Assembly (NCBI RefSeq): GCF_033958435.1
Contig: NC_134138.1
Span: 193,847,298 to 193,911,297 of the forward strand
Length of the DNA stretch: 64,000 nt
DNA from: Carettochelys insculpta
Lineage: Eukaryota > Chordata > Testudines > Carettochelyidae
Reading direction: 5' to 3'
A program made the position numbers and the translations under genes. The first letter of the stretch is position 1. The number at the start of each line of letters is the position of its first letter. The notes beneath the pieces were generated by a model. The model had not been told where the DNA came from and searched no databases. It worked only from the letters and a program-made list of their open reading frames with translations. Of this stretch, positions 11,245-21,694 are shown one piece after another.

Positions 11245-13377
11245 GTATTTTAGCACCTGGGGTGAGTAAACATATTTTCACCCCTTAAAGGCAACGTGGG
11301 GGTGCCCCAGATTTCTGCTTCCAATTTGGCATTGAGGCTTTCAAACAGTGCCCCACAGTGTGAACACTGCCACCTCCTACCGGCAAATCGGAAAATGATG
11401 GAAACTGTCTGGCCCACCTGGGCTCCTGGCTCTCTCTGCTGTGGGAGCTCGGGTGCTGGTTGGCCACCCACCAGCCCTCTCTGCTTTGCTCCCTGAGCTG
11501 GCTGCCTCTGCATGGCCAGGTACCCCGCAGGCAGGATGGACACACAGCTCCAAGCTGTACTCCGACACACTCTTGCCTACACTCCCTGGAGCCAGGCTCT
11601 GCCCAAGGAGCCTGGCTGCCATGAGAGGCTGCTGTCAGCACTTGTTCCCATGGGGCCTCTGCTTCTCAGCAGCCCTATTACGCCCTCATTGCCGCCCAGG
11701 GTCCCGCCACTGCATCCAAATCACTCTCCTCACAGCCCCTGTGCTCAGAGCAGAAATGCCACTTGCTGTCCTTGGTGACTCTGCCCCAGCCCTGGGACTC
11801 CCTCCTGCTAGCTCAGCAAACCAAGGCTGTCAAAATGGAGTGGCCCCTAAGACTGTCCTATCTCAAGTGCCCAAACAGACAGCACTACCCAGGGAGAAGG
11901 AGATGGAAGGGATTTTTGCACGGGCCGCAGGTATAATGCCTTCCCTGGTGCTGCAGCTGGCCCGCCGCCGGGCAATGGGGCTGTGGTGCCCCCACCCCAC
12001 TTCCCTGAGACGCCGCCAGCTCCTCCACTCCATCCTCCCAATCTCCCAGCTACTCGCTGCTGAACAGGGCAGTGAGAAGGGACGCCAAGGGAGGATGGAG
12101 GAAGGAGGCTGGGCTGGATGCTGCTGGCTGAGCTGGGGAGCAGGAACGTCAGGCAGGAGGAGCTAGCACTTGGGAGGACTGCCAATGCTGACACCAGTCC
12201 AGTGCTTGGGCTGGGGGCAGTGGCTCAGCCCAGCGCTGGAGCCAGCCCAATTCTGGTGGTCCCATGCTGGCTGGGTGCTTATAAAAGGCTGATGGCTCAG
12301 CCAGGTGCTGCAGCTGGCTCAGTGCGCCAGTGCCAGGGGAATCAAGGCAAAGTGTGGTCCTGGGTTGGGGGGTGGCAGCTCAGGGTGGCCACGAGGGGCA
12401 GCTCAATCTGATGAGGCTGGGGGAGGTGAGCTGGAGAGCTTCCAGTCTGAGGGCTCCTTCACAGCTTTCACAAGGTGGGGTGGGGCTTCAGAGATCTGGC
12501 ATGTAGGCAACAGGCCTTGTATGGAAGGGGCAGGGCTAGCGGGCTTATCTCCTCAAAGCGGGGGTTCACCATTCCCCCATGTTTTGAGGAGTGCTGGAGA
12601 GAGTGCGCGTGCACTGGGAGGGATATTTGGGGGGTGTGTGGGAAGGGGAACTGCTGGGCAGAGGTACTCACTGCAGGTGAGCTGCCGGCGGTGGGAGGGT
12701 AGTCCTGCTTAAAAGGAGAGCCTCAACTATCGCTGCCACCAAGGAGATGCTGCATGCAGGACTCTCTGCCCCATCCTGTCCTCCTCCCCACTGTCCCCTG
12801 CCCTGTCCTTCTCCCACTGCCCTGTCCCAGCCCTCCAAAACAATTTACTTCACACAGGCCACAAAGCTCCATTCAGCATGTAAACTTTAGGTTGTTTCTG
12901 ACTTATATCTGAATTGAACTAGTGACCATGCTGAAAAGCCTTACATCATCATTATATTAGTCTTTGTTCACCCCAAAAACGTTTAATCACACTTATAAAA
13001 TTATCCTCAAACCATTTCTTCATTTAAAAACCCAACTGACCTACTAAGTTTGAAGATGAAAACTATCATTTTGAAGTAATTTACTAAAGTCATTCTAGGC
13101 CTATTGATAGTGTAGGAAGAGCTGTTGTCTTACATTTTCACTTGATTGTGGTGTAACCCTTTTGCTTAAGATCTGATTCAGAGCTCTATTCATGGTCATT
13201 TCTGAAAGATCAATGGCTCATTAGTTGTCTTCCAGTCCTCGTCTTCTAAATCAAAGGTTCTAAAATAAGACACTGTTTTAGCCTTCAGTTTCTATTTCCT
13301 GAGCTGCCCTAGCATACACCCGGCTGCACACAGCCGTAAGAGACTTTTCCTATACCTACTTGACCAGTGAAGTCTGA
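11245..13377. other. GC-rich non-genic stretch, no gene recognised
   Basis: 11.3-12.8 kb is GC-rich and therefore holds long chance frames (a 241-codon plus frame at 11441-12166, Ser/Leu/Ala-rich, no domain). 12.83-13.37 kb is AT-rich with nothing recognised. Confidence 0.45.
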
Positions 13378-13662
13378 GGCTAGTCTGCACTTACTGGGAA
13401 TGTCAACGCCTGCTACACAATTTTAGGTTCACCAATTGCGTACCTAAAATTGATTTTGCAGCCATTGACACTCTTCCCTGTCCTCACTGCAGAATTTCAA
13501 CAGGCGCGCTTCTCCCAAAGACGTTCCTTAATCCTTGCGGCTCACAAGGAGTTCCAGGTTCGACATTGATCCTGGCACACGCCATTGCACACATGTGTGA
13601 AACGGCATCCCAGAAGATCAAACCTAAGCATTCAGTCTTCCGTAACTAGTGTAGACGTAGCC
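13378..13662. mobile_element. MITE, 285 bp, TGA target duplication
   Basis: The left end GGCTAGTCTGCACT and right end AGTGTAGACGTAGCC form an inverted repeat. TGA flanks both sides (13375-13377, 13663-13665). The end resembles that of the 58301-58982 MITE family, consistent with Harbinger mobilisation. Confidence 0.7.
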
Positions 13663-13665
13663 TGA

Positions 13666-14333
13666 ATGTCCTGCTTAGTTTCATTGCTTATTCCTGATGT
13701 AAGAAATCTGTTGGAGACTCACCTCTCTCTTACCATTTCAGTCTGTTCTATTTGTGAAAACAAATGGCTGGATTTAAAAAGGCACAAGTCCCTGTTCTTC
13801 TTCTTTATTCACCACCCAACACTTAGGTATTGTGTTTGTACTTTTCAAACTCGACCTGGAAACATCACAAGTCCTCTACAACAATGTGAGAGGAGCAAAT
13901 GAGATTCACAATAAGGATTGTGTTTTAACCAGTGAATGTATTTATATCTAGTATTTTAAAGGGTGTGTTGTGTTTTTTAAGCAAGTCCCCAAAGTAACAT
14001 ATGAGGGATGAGAATTATGGAATAATCAGTTAAAGGTTTCGGAATTCTTCTGGCAACATTGACCCGCTGATGTGCCATTTCTAATCATTAAGGTTTCCAG
14101 ACCATATGAAATATGCACACTTTTTTTTTTTAAATTTCTGAGATTGTAGGGTTTGACTTTTCTCCCTTATTTCAACGTTCGGATTAAATCATAAACTTTT
14201 GCTCCTAGTTTCCACACATTTCATACTTGGCGGGACTTCTTTAAGTCTAAATGGGACAATGATGTGTCTCTTATTTACTGTTATTTAAAACTCCTTTGAC
14301 TTTTCAGACAAGCGTTTTTCCCTTCCTACACTA
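13666..14333. other. AT-rich, no gene recognised
   Basis: Nothing supported. The 78-codon frame at 13666 has no family signature. Confidence 0.4.
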
Positions 14334-14586
14334 GGGCTGCATTTATACTACAGTGAACTTTTGAAAGAAGTTCTTAAAGAGATCTTCTGAACAATCTTCT
14401 TTCAAAAGACAGCGTCCATACAGTCCTTGCTCTTTTGAAAGAATGGGCCAGGGATTGAAAAATCCACTGCCTTGAGGACTGCTCTTTTGAAAAAAAGGTC
14501 ACACAGAGCATCTACACATGCTTTTCATTTTCCTAAAGAAGGTTTCGAAAGGAGGCTCTCTTCCTGATCCGGGAGAGAAAGACAGC

Positions 14587-14598
14587 TTCCGGAAGAAG
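14587..14598. repeat. PLE target-site duplication, left copy
   Basis: TTCCGGAAGAAG here is repeated exactly at 15941-15952 on the other side of the PLE. Confidence 0.85.
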
Positions 14599-15940
14599 CT
14601 TGATTGATGACATCTTTATGATTTGGACCCATGGTATAGAGACTCTAGAAGAATTCCACAGAGACTGTAACAATCTGAACCCCACCATCAACTTATGCCT
14701 CGATTACTCCGTGCGAGAGATACACTTCCTAGACACTACAGTACATATCAAGGATGGCCTGATTGGTACCACACTGTACCAGAAACCCACTGAACACTAT
14801 ACTTACCTACACCCTTCTAGCTTCCATCCTGCACACATAGCTAGATCCATTGTTTACAGTCTAGCCCTTAGTTACAATCGCATTTGCTCTGATCCAACTG
14901 ACAGAGACCAAAAACTACAAGATCTTTACCAAATATTCATAAACCTGAATTACCCACCAGGAGAAATAAAAAAAAAACAAATTGACAGGGCCAGATGAAT
15001 ACCCAGAGACCAGCTACTCCAAGATAGGCCCAAAAAAGCCAAGAACAGAACACCACTGGTCATTACAACTCAAACCACTGGTCATTACCAACTCAAACCA
15101 TGGCAACACATTATTAATGACCCACAACCTATCCTTAATCAGGATGCCACACTCCAGAAGGCCCTAGGTGACAGGCCTGTTCTCTCCTACAGACAACCTC
15201 CCAACCTTATGAGGATTCTCACCAACAGCCACAGTCTATACCACAGGAACACCAGTCCTGGAACTTTTCCTTGCAACAAAGCCCGCTGCCAGCTTTGTCC
15301 ACATATCTTTTCTGGAGATACCATCACTGGACCTAACCAGGTTATTCACAGAATCGCAGGCACATTCTCATGTTCCTCAACTAACATCATATATGCCATC
15401 ATGTGCCAACAATGCCCAGATGCTTTGTATATTGGACAGACTTCAGACTCCCTTAGACAAAGAATTAATGGGCACAAAACAGACATCAAAACACTCCAGA
15501 TCCACAAACCTGTTAGCCAGCATTTTAATGGAGTGGGCCATTCTGTTAATGACTTAAAAGTTTGTGTGTTACTGCAGAAAAATTTTCACACCACTCTTGA
15601 AAGAGAGACTGCTGAACTGTCTTTTATATTCAAATTCTACACATTAACATGTGGTTTGAACTGGGATGGGAATTTTCTGAGTCACTATAGGGGCTCGTTT
15701 GCATACTTGGCTTAATCTAATTCTTGACCTCCCCCCCAGCTTCTACCCTCTACTCTCTGATTTGCTCACCTTGATCAATTTTTTTCTGATTTGTCCACCT
15801 TGATTACTGTTTTTGGTTCTCTGTACCTTAAATATTGAGTCTGTTCTGGTCTGGCTATGGTCTGTAGAAGTGGGTCTGTCTCATGAAAGCTCACCGAATA
15901 AATTATTTTGTTAGTATTTGAAGTGCTAATTGACTGCTTT
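14599..15940 (+). mobile_element. 5'-truncated Penelope-like element (PLE)
   Basis: The insertion is bounded by a perfect 12-bp duplication (14587-14598 and 15941-15952). It starts inside the reverse-transcriptase catalytic motif and ends in the PLE tail (about 15850-15940). 5' truncation plus a direct repeat is expected of target-primed reverse transcription. Confidence 0.88.
14600..15715 (+). pseudogene. PLE reverse transcriptase (C-terminal part) and GIY-YIG endonuclease
   Basis: PLEs encode one protein, a telomerase-related reverse transcriptase followed by a GIY-YIG nicking nuclease that primes insertion. The frame begins at LIDDIFMIW, the IDD being the catalytic metal-binding pair of RT motif C, so everything upstream is lost. 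RT thumb features follow: HFLDTTVHI, YQKPTEHYTYLH, SFHPAHI and YNRICSD. The first frame stops at 14998 (RAR then TGA). Continuation in another frame carries a linker, including a local tandem duplication of CTGGTCATTA at about 15055-15090. From 15209 there is a 168-codon frame with CQLCPHI, NIIYAIMCQQCP, YIGQT and LRQRINGHKTDI, the GIY-YIG core with its Arg, then HFNGVGHSVND. The GIY-YIG core looks intact, but the protein is broken. Confidence 0.87.
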
Positions 15941-16068
15941 TTCCGGAAGAAGAGTTGTGCTCTTTTGATTTCGGATTGAAAGAGCTCATTTTATGCATGG
16001 ACGCGCTGCATGTTCTTTCGAAAAAGGGCCTGACTTTTCCGAAAAAACTTGCTAGTGTTGAGGCGCCC

Positions 16069-16560
16069 TATCTGAATAGAAATTTGTTTGGACTGTAACG
16101 AAAAAAATTGTAGGCTGTGATATACTGCTTGAAAGCAAAGCTAAAAATTTATTGAGTTATTTAAATTGCATTGTTTTGCTATAGATCAAAACTGTGCAAG
16201 TTTGCATCTAATCAGTGTATACAACAAACAGATAAAAATCAAGAATGAGCTCTCAAAACTAGGAAGTGGGGTTTACCCATGAAAGCTCATGACCTAATAA
16301 ATTTGGTCTAAAGTGCCACAGAACTGTTCGTTGCTTTTGAAGCTCGGTTACGTCTACAAGGCACCCTATGCTGCACATTGTGTATCTTATTCGGAGTTTA
16401 TTTTAAAATAGGCTATTTTGGCATTTGGTGCTGTCTAAACAGTGCCGAATGCTTTGAACTAAAGTGCTATTTGGAAGCATCCCTTACTCCTCCCGCAAGG
16501 AGGAGTACAAGAGTACTGAAGTAGCACACCCATTATTTTGAAAAATATTTCAAAATAACA
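16069..16560. other. Contains a degraded PLE tail at about 16255-16340
   Basis: GGAAGTGGGGTTTACCCATG, AAAGCTCATGACCTAATAAA and TAAAGTGCCACAGAACTG keep the PLE-tail order with many changes. No flanking duplication was found. The rest is unassigned. Confidence 0.5.
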
Positions 16561-16747
16561 GGCAGGCTTGCTTTGGCCTTGTAAACCAGGGTTGTGAGTT
16601 CAGTCCTTCAGGGGGCCTTTCAAGGGTCTGGGGCAGGTTCGATTAAAAAAAAAATCTGTCAGGGATGGTGACAGGTCCTGCTGTGAGGGCAGGGGACTTG
16701 ATGACCTCTCCAGGTCCCTTCCAGTTCTGTATAACAAAGACATGGAG
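16561..16747 (+). mobile_element. tRNA-derived SINE, Cry-like (turtle family)
   Basis: The 5' part reads like a tRNA: GGCCTTGTAAACCAGGG, then a B-box-like GGTTGTGAGTTCAGTCC. It is followed by a body with GGTGACAGGTCCTGCTGTGA and a 3' end GATGACCTCTCCAGGTCCC-TTCCAGTTCTGTAT. This matches the turtle Cry SINE as I recall it, whose 3' end is borrowed from CR1. Family name is from memory, not a search. Confidence 0.6.
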
Positions 16748-16874
16748 TAGCTATTTTGTGATACCAAGGTATCCTGACATAGCTCTGCTGTGTAGATATG
16801 GCCTTCCAGACTAACCCAGCTACTCCCTGAAACTGTATTAGGGTAAAAATCCATGGGCTTGTGGCTGAATGAGA

Positions 16875-17062
16875 ATCAACTTCAAATGGCTTTGTGTGCC
16901 TGCCAGAATCTGGGATTGGATGGCAGGGGGATAGATCACTTGACTACCCTGTTCTGCTCATTCCCGTGGAAGTATCTGGCACTTGCCATTGCTGGAAGAC
17001 AAGATGCTGGGCTGGATGAATCACGATCTCTGACCTGATGTGGCCATTTTTATGTATGGAAA
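16875..17062 (+). mobile_element. CR1 LINE 3'-UTR fragment
   Basis: ATCTGGGATTGGATGGCAGG, GGCACTTGCCATTGCTGGAA and GATGCTGGGCTGGATGAATC then CTGATGTGGCCATTTTTATG follow the CR1 3'-end order (compare minus strand at 30170-30240). No coding part. Confidence 0.65.
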
Positions 17063-17558
17063 CCAGCATTTTGGAATGCGAAAATACTAATTTGCCTTTA
17101 AAGGAACTGATTGTATGGCTGCAGCTAGAATTTTACACGTTGTCTTGTCTAGGTTGGTAAACCGTTCATAATCATTGGCACCTCTGATATTTATTTCACT
17201 AGAGGTGTGTATTTTCTCATATTTAGTAGGCCTTTATTATTTAGCTTCTAAGGTTTTACATCCCAGTCAGCTGGGATAGAAAGTCAGGATCTGGCACTTG
17301 TTATTGCAATGGGGATTTTACAAGAGATGTTTCCATTCTGAAAAATGTCATAGGCTGTAACAGGCATTCATCCCCTCTACACACCAAAAATACCTCAGTC
17401 CATTTGAGCTTCTTACTGTGCCTCAGAATGAATGTATCGTACGAATGCTAGGATCTTGGGCAGTTTTTTCCAAAAAAGTAAATTCAATCTCTGTTTATAA
17501 GTTGGAAATAGATATATGAAAGTCTGTCTCATTTAAAAAAAATAAGTCAGGGAATCTT
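17063..17558. other. No gene recognised
   Basis: AT-rich, no signature. Confidence 0.4.
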
Positions 17559-17742
17559 TCAGAGAGGTAGCTGTATTAGTCTCTTTTAGCGAAAACAAGA
17601 AGTCCAGTGGTGCAGTAAAAGCTAACAAATGTATTAGGGCATAATGTTTTGTGAAGTGAATTGTAGCTCATTAAAAATTATCCCATAATACATTTGTTGG
17701 CATGTAAAGTGCCACCAGACATCTTGGTTCCCCCCCGCACCC
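17559..17742. mobile_element. PLE-tail insertion, 11-bp target duplication
   Basis: GAGGTAGCTGTATTAGTCTC opens the element, followed by diverged inverted tail arms. CAGGGAATCTT is repeated exactly at 17548-17558 and 17743-17753. Confidence 0.72.
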
Positions 17743-17753
17743 CAGGGAATCTT

Positions 17754-19140
17754 GTAATTACTTCAGTTGTTGAAGGTCACACACTGCCTTCATTCCTTCC
17801 TTGTGATCAGGCTTCTCCTAAGCTAAGGCCTCAAAACATGCATCATTTATCTACTGTCTTCCTTTCCTCTCATTCGATGATCTTCTCATGCCATCTTTAC
17901 ATTTAATGTAATTTACATTTACATTCATCATTCAGTCCCTTACTGACTGTTCCTTACACTGGCAGCTGTAATGACACTAGAAGTTACCCAGACTGAGTTT
18001 GTGTGTAAACACATGTATCAATATTATCTACAGAAAGGGTCCTGGGAGCTAGAAACCAACTGTGTGTGGGTGCAGTAGAGATGAGGTAGTAAAAATAACT
18101 CCTGTGGGCGTGAAGAAGATTGCAACAATGACAAGGTCAAGAAAAATGTCTCCAAAGGATTGTTGTGTTGTTGCATCCAAAGATATCTGAGCTGTCCCAA
18201 CAGCTGAGAAAAGGGCTGACTGATACGTTTCTGAAATAAAGAAAAATAAGCTGCAATTCTTTAAAAAAAAAGAGGCATAATCAGGCTGTGAAGTTTGCTG
18301 GCCATCAAAATCCTGCAGGGCTCCACTTGATCATTATGATGTATTCATCACCTCAGTGAATTCTGCTGATGACTCAGAAATCAATATCTCGTAATATTTA
18401 TTGTACCTTCATTTTTACCTAAAGAACTGAAGGTGATTTCTGCTTCTGGTAAAGCAGAAGATTGATCTTTTCAAAGAAGATTTCTGCTAAATAGTAAGGA
18501 CAGCAAAAAGGCAGAAATTCATATGTCATGTGCCTGTAGAAATGTGCACTCCTTTCCATAGCATGCTTCAGTTCCGTAAGATCCTCAGGTGAAGTATCCT
18601 TAGCACTGCTTTACAAGTGTGAAAGCTGCAGGGTAGAGCTGATAGGATTTGCCCAAAGTCACAAAGTGGTGGAACTAGTCTAAAAACTTTGATGAGAGAA
18701 AAACAAATTAAATCGTTGCCATTTGACAGGTTCAACAAATTTCAGTTTTTTCCAGATTTTTTTCCATAAACTCTTTCAGTAAAAATGTTGTCCTTTGCCC
18801 TTTCTGCTCCTGGCCCCCACTTATTTTTGCCAACATCATGCTACAGCGATCATCCTTTTTTTCCCTTTGCTGTGCTAACTTTTCAACATTTCTTCACCTT
18901 TGGAAAGTTACAGGGTGCTAGGATTACTCTCAGGTGTCTTTTTGCCACTTCCACAGTTAAGGACATTACAAAGCTCAAAAGTAATGAAAGGAAAAAGTGA
19001 AAAAGAAAAGTGTGTGTTGGGGTGGGGGCAACTTAAACCAAACCTAAATTCTCTTCATTCTATTGCATTCAGTATTATAAAGGTTGTAGTTGTTTCTCTA
19101 ATTTTCCGTCTCGAAGAAAAATCAGTAACTTGAACTTTAA
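17754..19140. other. No gene recognised
   Basis: AT-rich. Short frames only, and no repeat family identified. Confidence 0.4.
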
Positions 19141-19575
19141 GGCTACAGCTACACTAGCGAGTTTTGCTGACAAAACCCCGGTTTTGTCAAGAAAACTGGG
19201 TGGAATGTCCACACGATGTGTTTTGTTGACAGTATGTCGACAAAAGCCGGCACTTCTGCCAACAATCTTCTGCCTCTCAGCCATGAGGAACAACACCGCT
19301 GTCTATAGATTGTCAACAAAAAAGCTGTGCAGATGCTCTGTGGGGCAGCTTCTCTTGTCAGACAGAATATCCAGAAAAATGGGCAGCCCCGTCTGCTATG
19401 CTTCTGGGTGCCTGTTTTGTCGAGAGAGCAGCCAGGCAGTCCGGCCGCTCTGTTGACAGAGCGGACCACTCTTCTGGTTGGCTTTTGTGGCTGCACTCTG
19501 TTGACAGACGTTTTGTCAGGAAATCTTTTCTGATAGTGACTTCTGTTGACAGATCACTGTAGTGTAACCACAGCC
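19141..19575. mobile_element. MITE with GTTGACA-rich interior
   Basis: The left end GGCTACAGCTACACTAG and right end CTGTAGTGTAACCACAGCC form an inverted repeat. The interior is packed with TGTTGACA / TGTCAACA motifs. The same family recurs at 63306-63473 and, as one end, at 63600-63748. Flanks TAA/AAA are a weak 3-bp duplication. Confidence 0.65.
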
Positions 19576-20688
19576 AAAAGGTTCCCAAGTACATGTGTTA
19601 AAAATAGCTCCTGTTTTTAGTTTTATCATATGGTTTGGATGGAAAAAATTTGACTGAGGTCTGAGTCCTAATTCACTGCTACATGCAGCAAGCAACACTG
19701 CACAGTGGAAAGCCTGGAGTTGAGGGTGACAGTGGGAAACCATTGCTCTATGAACTTATAAAGCGATCTGACACAACACATAACCTATGGCACTATAATA
19801 AAAAAGAGGAAAGGTGGAAGCAAAAGGTCAGGAGCATAGTGTCCCATCAAGGTCACTTTCTCAATGTGAAGGGCGGTCACTTTCACTATAACCAGCCATT
19901 AATTACTTTACCTTTCACAGACAGTGTGGGAAGGAGAGTAGAAGAAACAGATGGAATACCAGATCCTGCTTGAGGCAGTCACATTCAAAGTGCCACCCTC
20001 TTCTCTATTCCTCTACTTCTACTCTTCTGACCTATTTCTAATTCTTGCCTTTTTTTGCTACCCCCACAAATAGCCACTCGCTGGCCATGGTTTGAAGGCA
20101 TGGGGACCTTACAATAAACTCTTAGCTGTCCCTTCTGCAAAGCTCCTTTGCTGTTCCTGGCACTTCTTAGAACTCTGATATCACAGCAGCACTCAAAGAA
20201 GGTGCTCAACACCAGCTGAGCATCAAGTAAACAGGGAGCCTTCAAAAGGGAGAGGGGATTTTATTTGCTCCCTGGTCCCTGAGGTGAACATCCAGTACGT
20301 CCAGAGATCCTACTGGAGCCCTGCCCTTGTAAGTGCAGCATGCCCTCAAATAACACAGACATCAGTGTGAGCTACAGGTGCCCAGTAACAGCACAATGGT
20401 GCATTACTGGACTAACTTTCGTAGTGCGGCACTTGTGCATTGAGGAAGAGTCTCCTGGTGCTACAGGCACACACAGCTCCTCCTTCGTCTCAACGAGGAG
20501 GGTTCTGGAACTAGCCAAGTCTTTACAGCAAGAAGGAAATGTTCACTAGAGAATGCCTGCTGCACTTCTGAGTGGTGCCAGTTGAGGAGGAGAACAGGGA
20601 TCAGCAGACAATATATTCCTCAGGTTTAAACTGAAGAGAGAAGGGAGGAGAGAGGAAGATGTTACGAAAAAGAGAGGGTGGCCTGGAT
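19576..20688. other. No gene recognised
   Basis: A 96-codon plus frame at 19683-19973 is uninterrupted and hydrophilic but shows no family motif and no splice context I can defend. Confidence 0.4.
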
Positions 20689-21138
20689 AGGGTGACCACA
20701 TTGCTCTGTGGCAAATATGGGACACCAGCCCCTGGGGATGGGGGCTGCAGTTCCATGTCAGGGCTCCTCAGCACTGGGGGCAGCTGCACGTCAGTGAGGC
20801 ACCAGGGATAGGAGCTCTGCTGCCTCCTGATACAGGGGATGGGAGAATGGGGGCTCTACCACCACCCAGCAGGAGGGTGCCAGTGAATTAAGAGGCCGCC
20901 CTGTGGCAGAGCTCGCCAGCAGTGGCGGCTGTCTCTGTGGTGTGCCAGGGAATGGGGCAGCTACCCAGTGGAGGAGCTCCCTGTCAGTGGGGGATGCAGC
21001 CTCGAGACACCAGGTGCCAGGGAACAGGAGCCTTGCAAAATATGGGACAATTTGTCCATTTTCTTAAAAAAGTCGGGATGCTGTGGGACAGCTTAAATAA
21101 GAAACTGCCCCAGGAAAAACGGGATAGGTGGTCACCCT
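20689..21138. mobile_element. MITE with AGGGTGACCAC ends, probably hAT-type
   Basis: AGGGTGACCAC at 20689-20699 mirrors GTGGTCACCCT at 21128-21138. Interior near both ends reads ATATGGGACA / GGGACAGC. Flanks GGCCTGGA and CGCCAGGA agree at 6 of 8 positions, a degraded 8-bp duplication at best. Confidence 0.58.
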
Positions 21139-21694
21139 GCGCCAGGACACTTGGGATTATAAAATAAATGCAATTCGTTCAAATAGGCTCATATAATCCT
21201 GCTTAGAAAACTGCTAGTGGCCACCAATTTTGTCACTAGAATGGGCAACTGTTCAGCATTCATTTTAGAAACATGATTTTTGTCTTGGATAAGAAGAATG
21301 CATTTGGCCACCAAAGGGCACAATAAACAGAAATATGAACGAGAATGGACAAGATAAAATATTTATGCCACAACATGAGAGGTAGCTGTATCCTTCGTGA
21401 ATAGCAAAGTCACAGCTGAGTCGCATGAGTCACCTCAAATGAATGACAGAGAATACTTGATATGACAGCAGCATATAGTCTGTACATATGTTTTGCTGTT
21501 GTGTGGGGTGTTTATTTTTTAGATTGATGGGTAATTAATGAAAGACTGTTTCTTGGCTTCAGAATTTTTGTGCGTGTCATACATTGAGAATATTAGCTCT
21601 GCACAGCAAACTATTGCAAAACACTTGAATGGCACGTTTTAAAGAGAGTGGTCTGTGTTTTGTCTACTTAAATACTGTCATTATCCATTTCATG
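21139..21694. other. No gene recognised
   Basis: AT-rich, no signature up to the RTE tail. Confidence 0.4.

Larger units (their letters stand above)
14334..16068. mobile_element. MITE split by a PLE insertion
   Basis: The left half (14334-14598) and right half (15953-16068) carry repeated CTTTTGAAAG / CTTTCGAAAA motifs. The outer ends GGGCTGC and GCGCCC are each flanked by TA (14332-14333, 16069-16070). The two halves are one element interrupted by the Penelope copy at 14599-15940. Confidence 0.6.

Noticed and set aside
11441..12166. 241-codon plus-strand open frame
   Set aside because: No domain, low-complexity GC-rich sequence with competing frames on both strands and no splice or promoter context.
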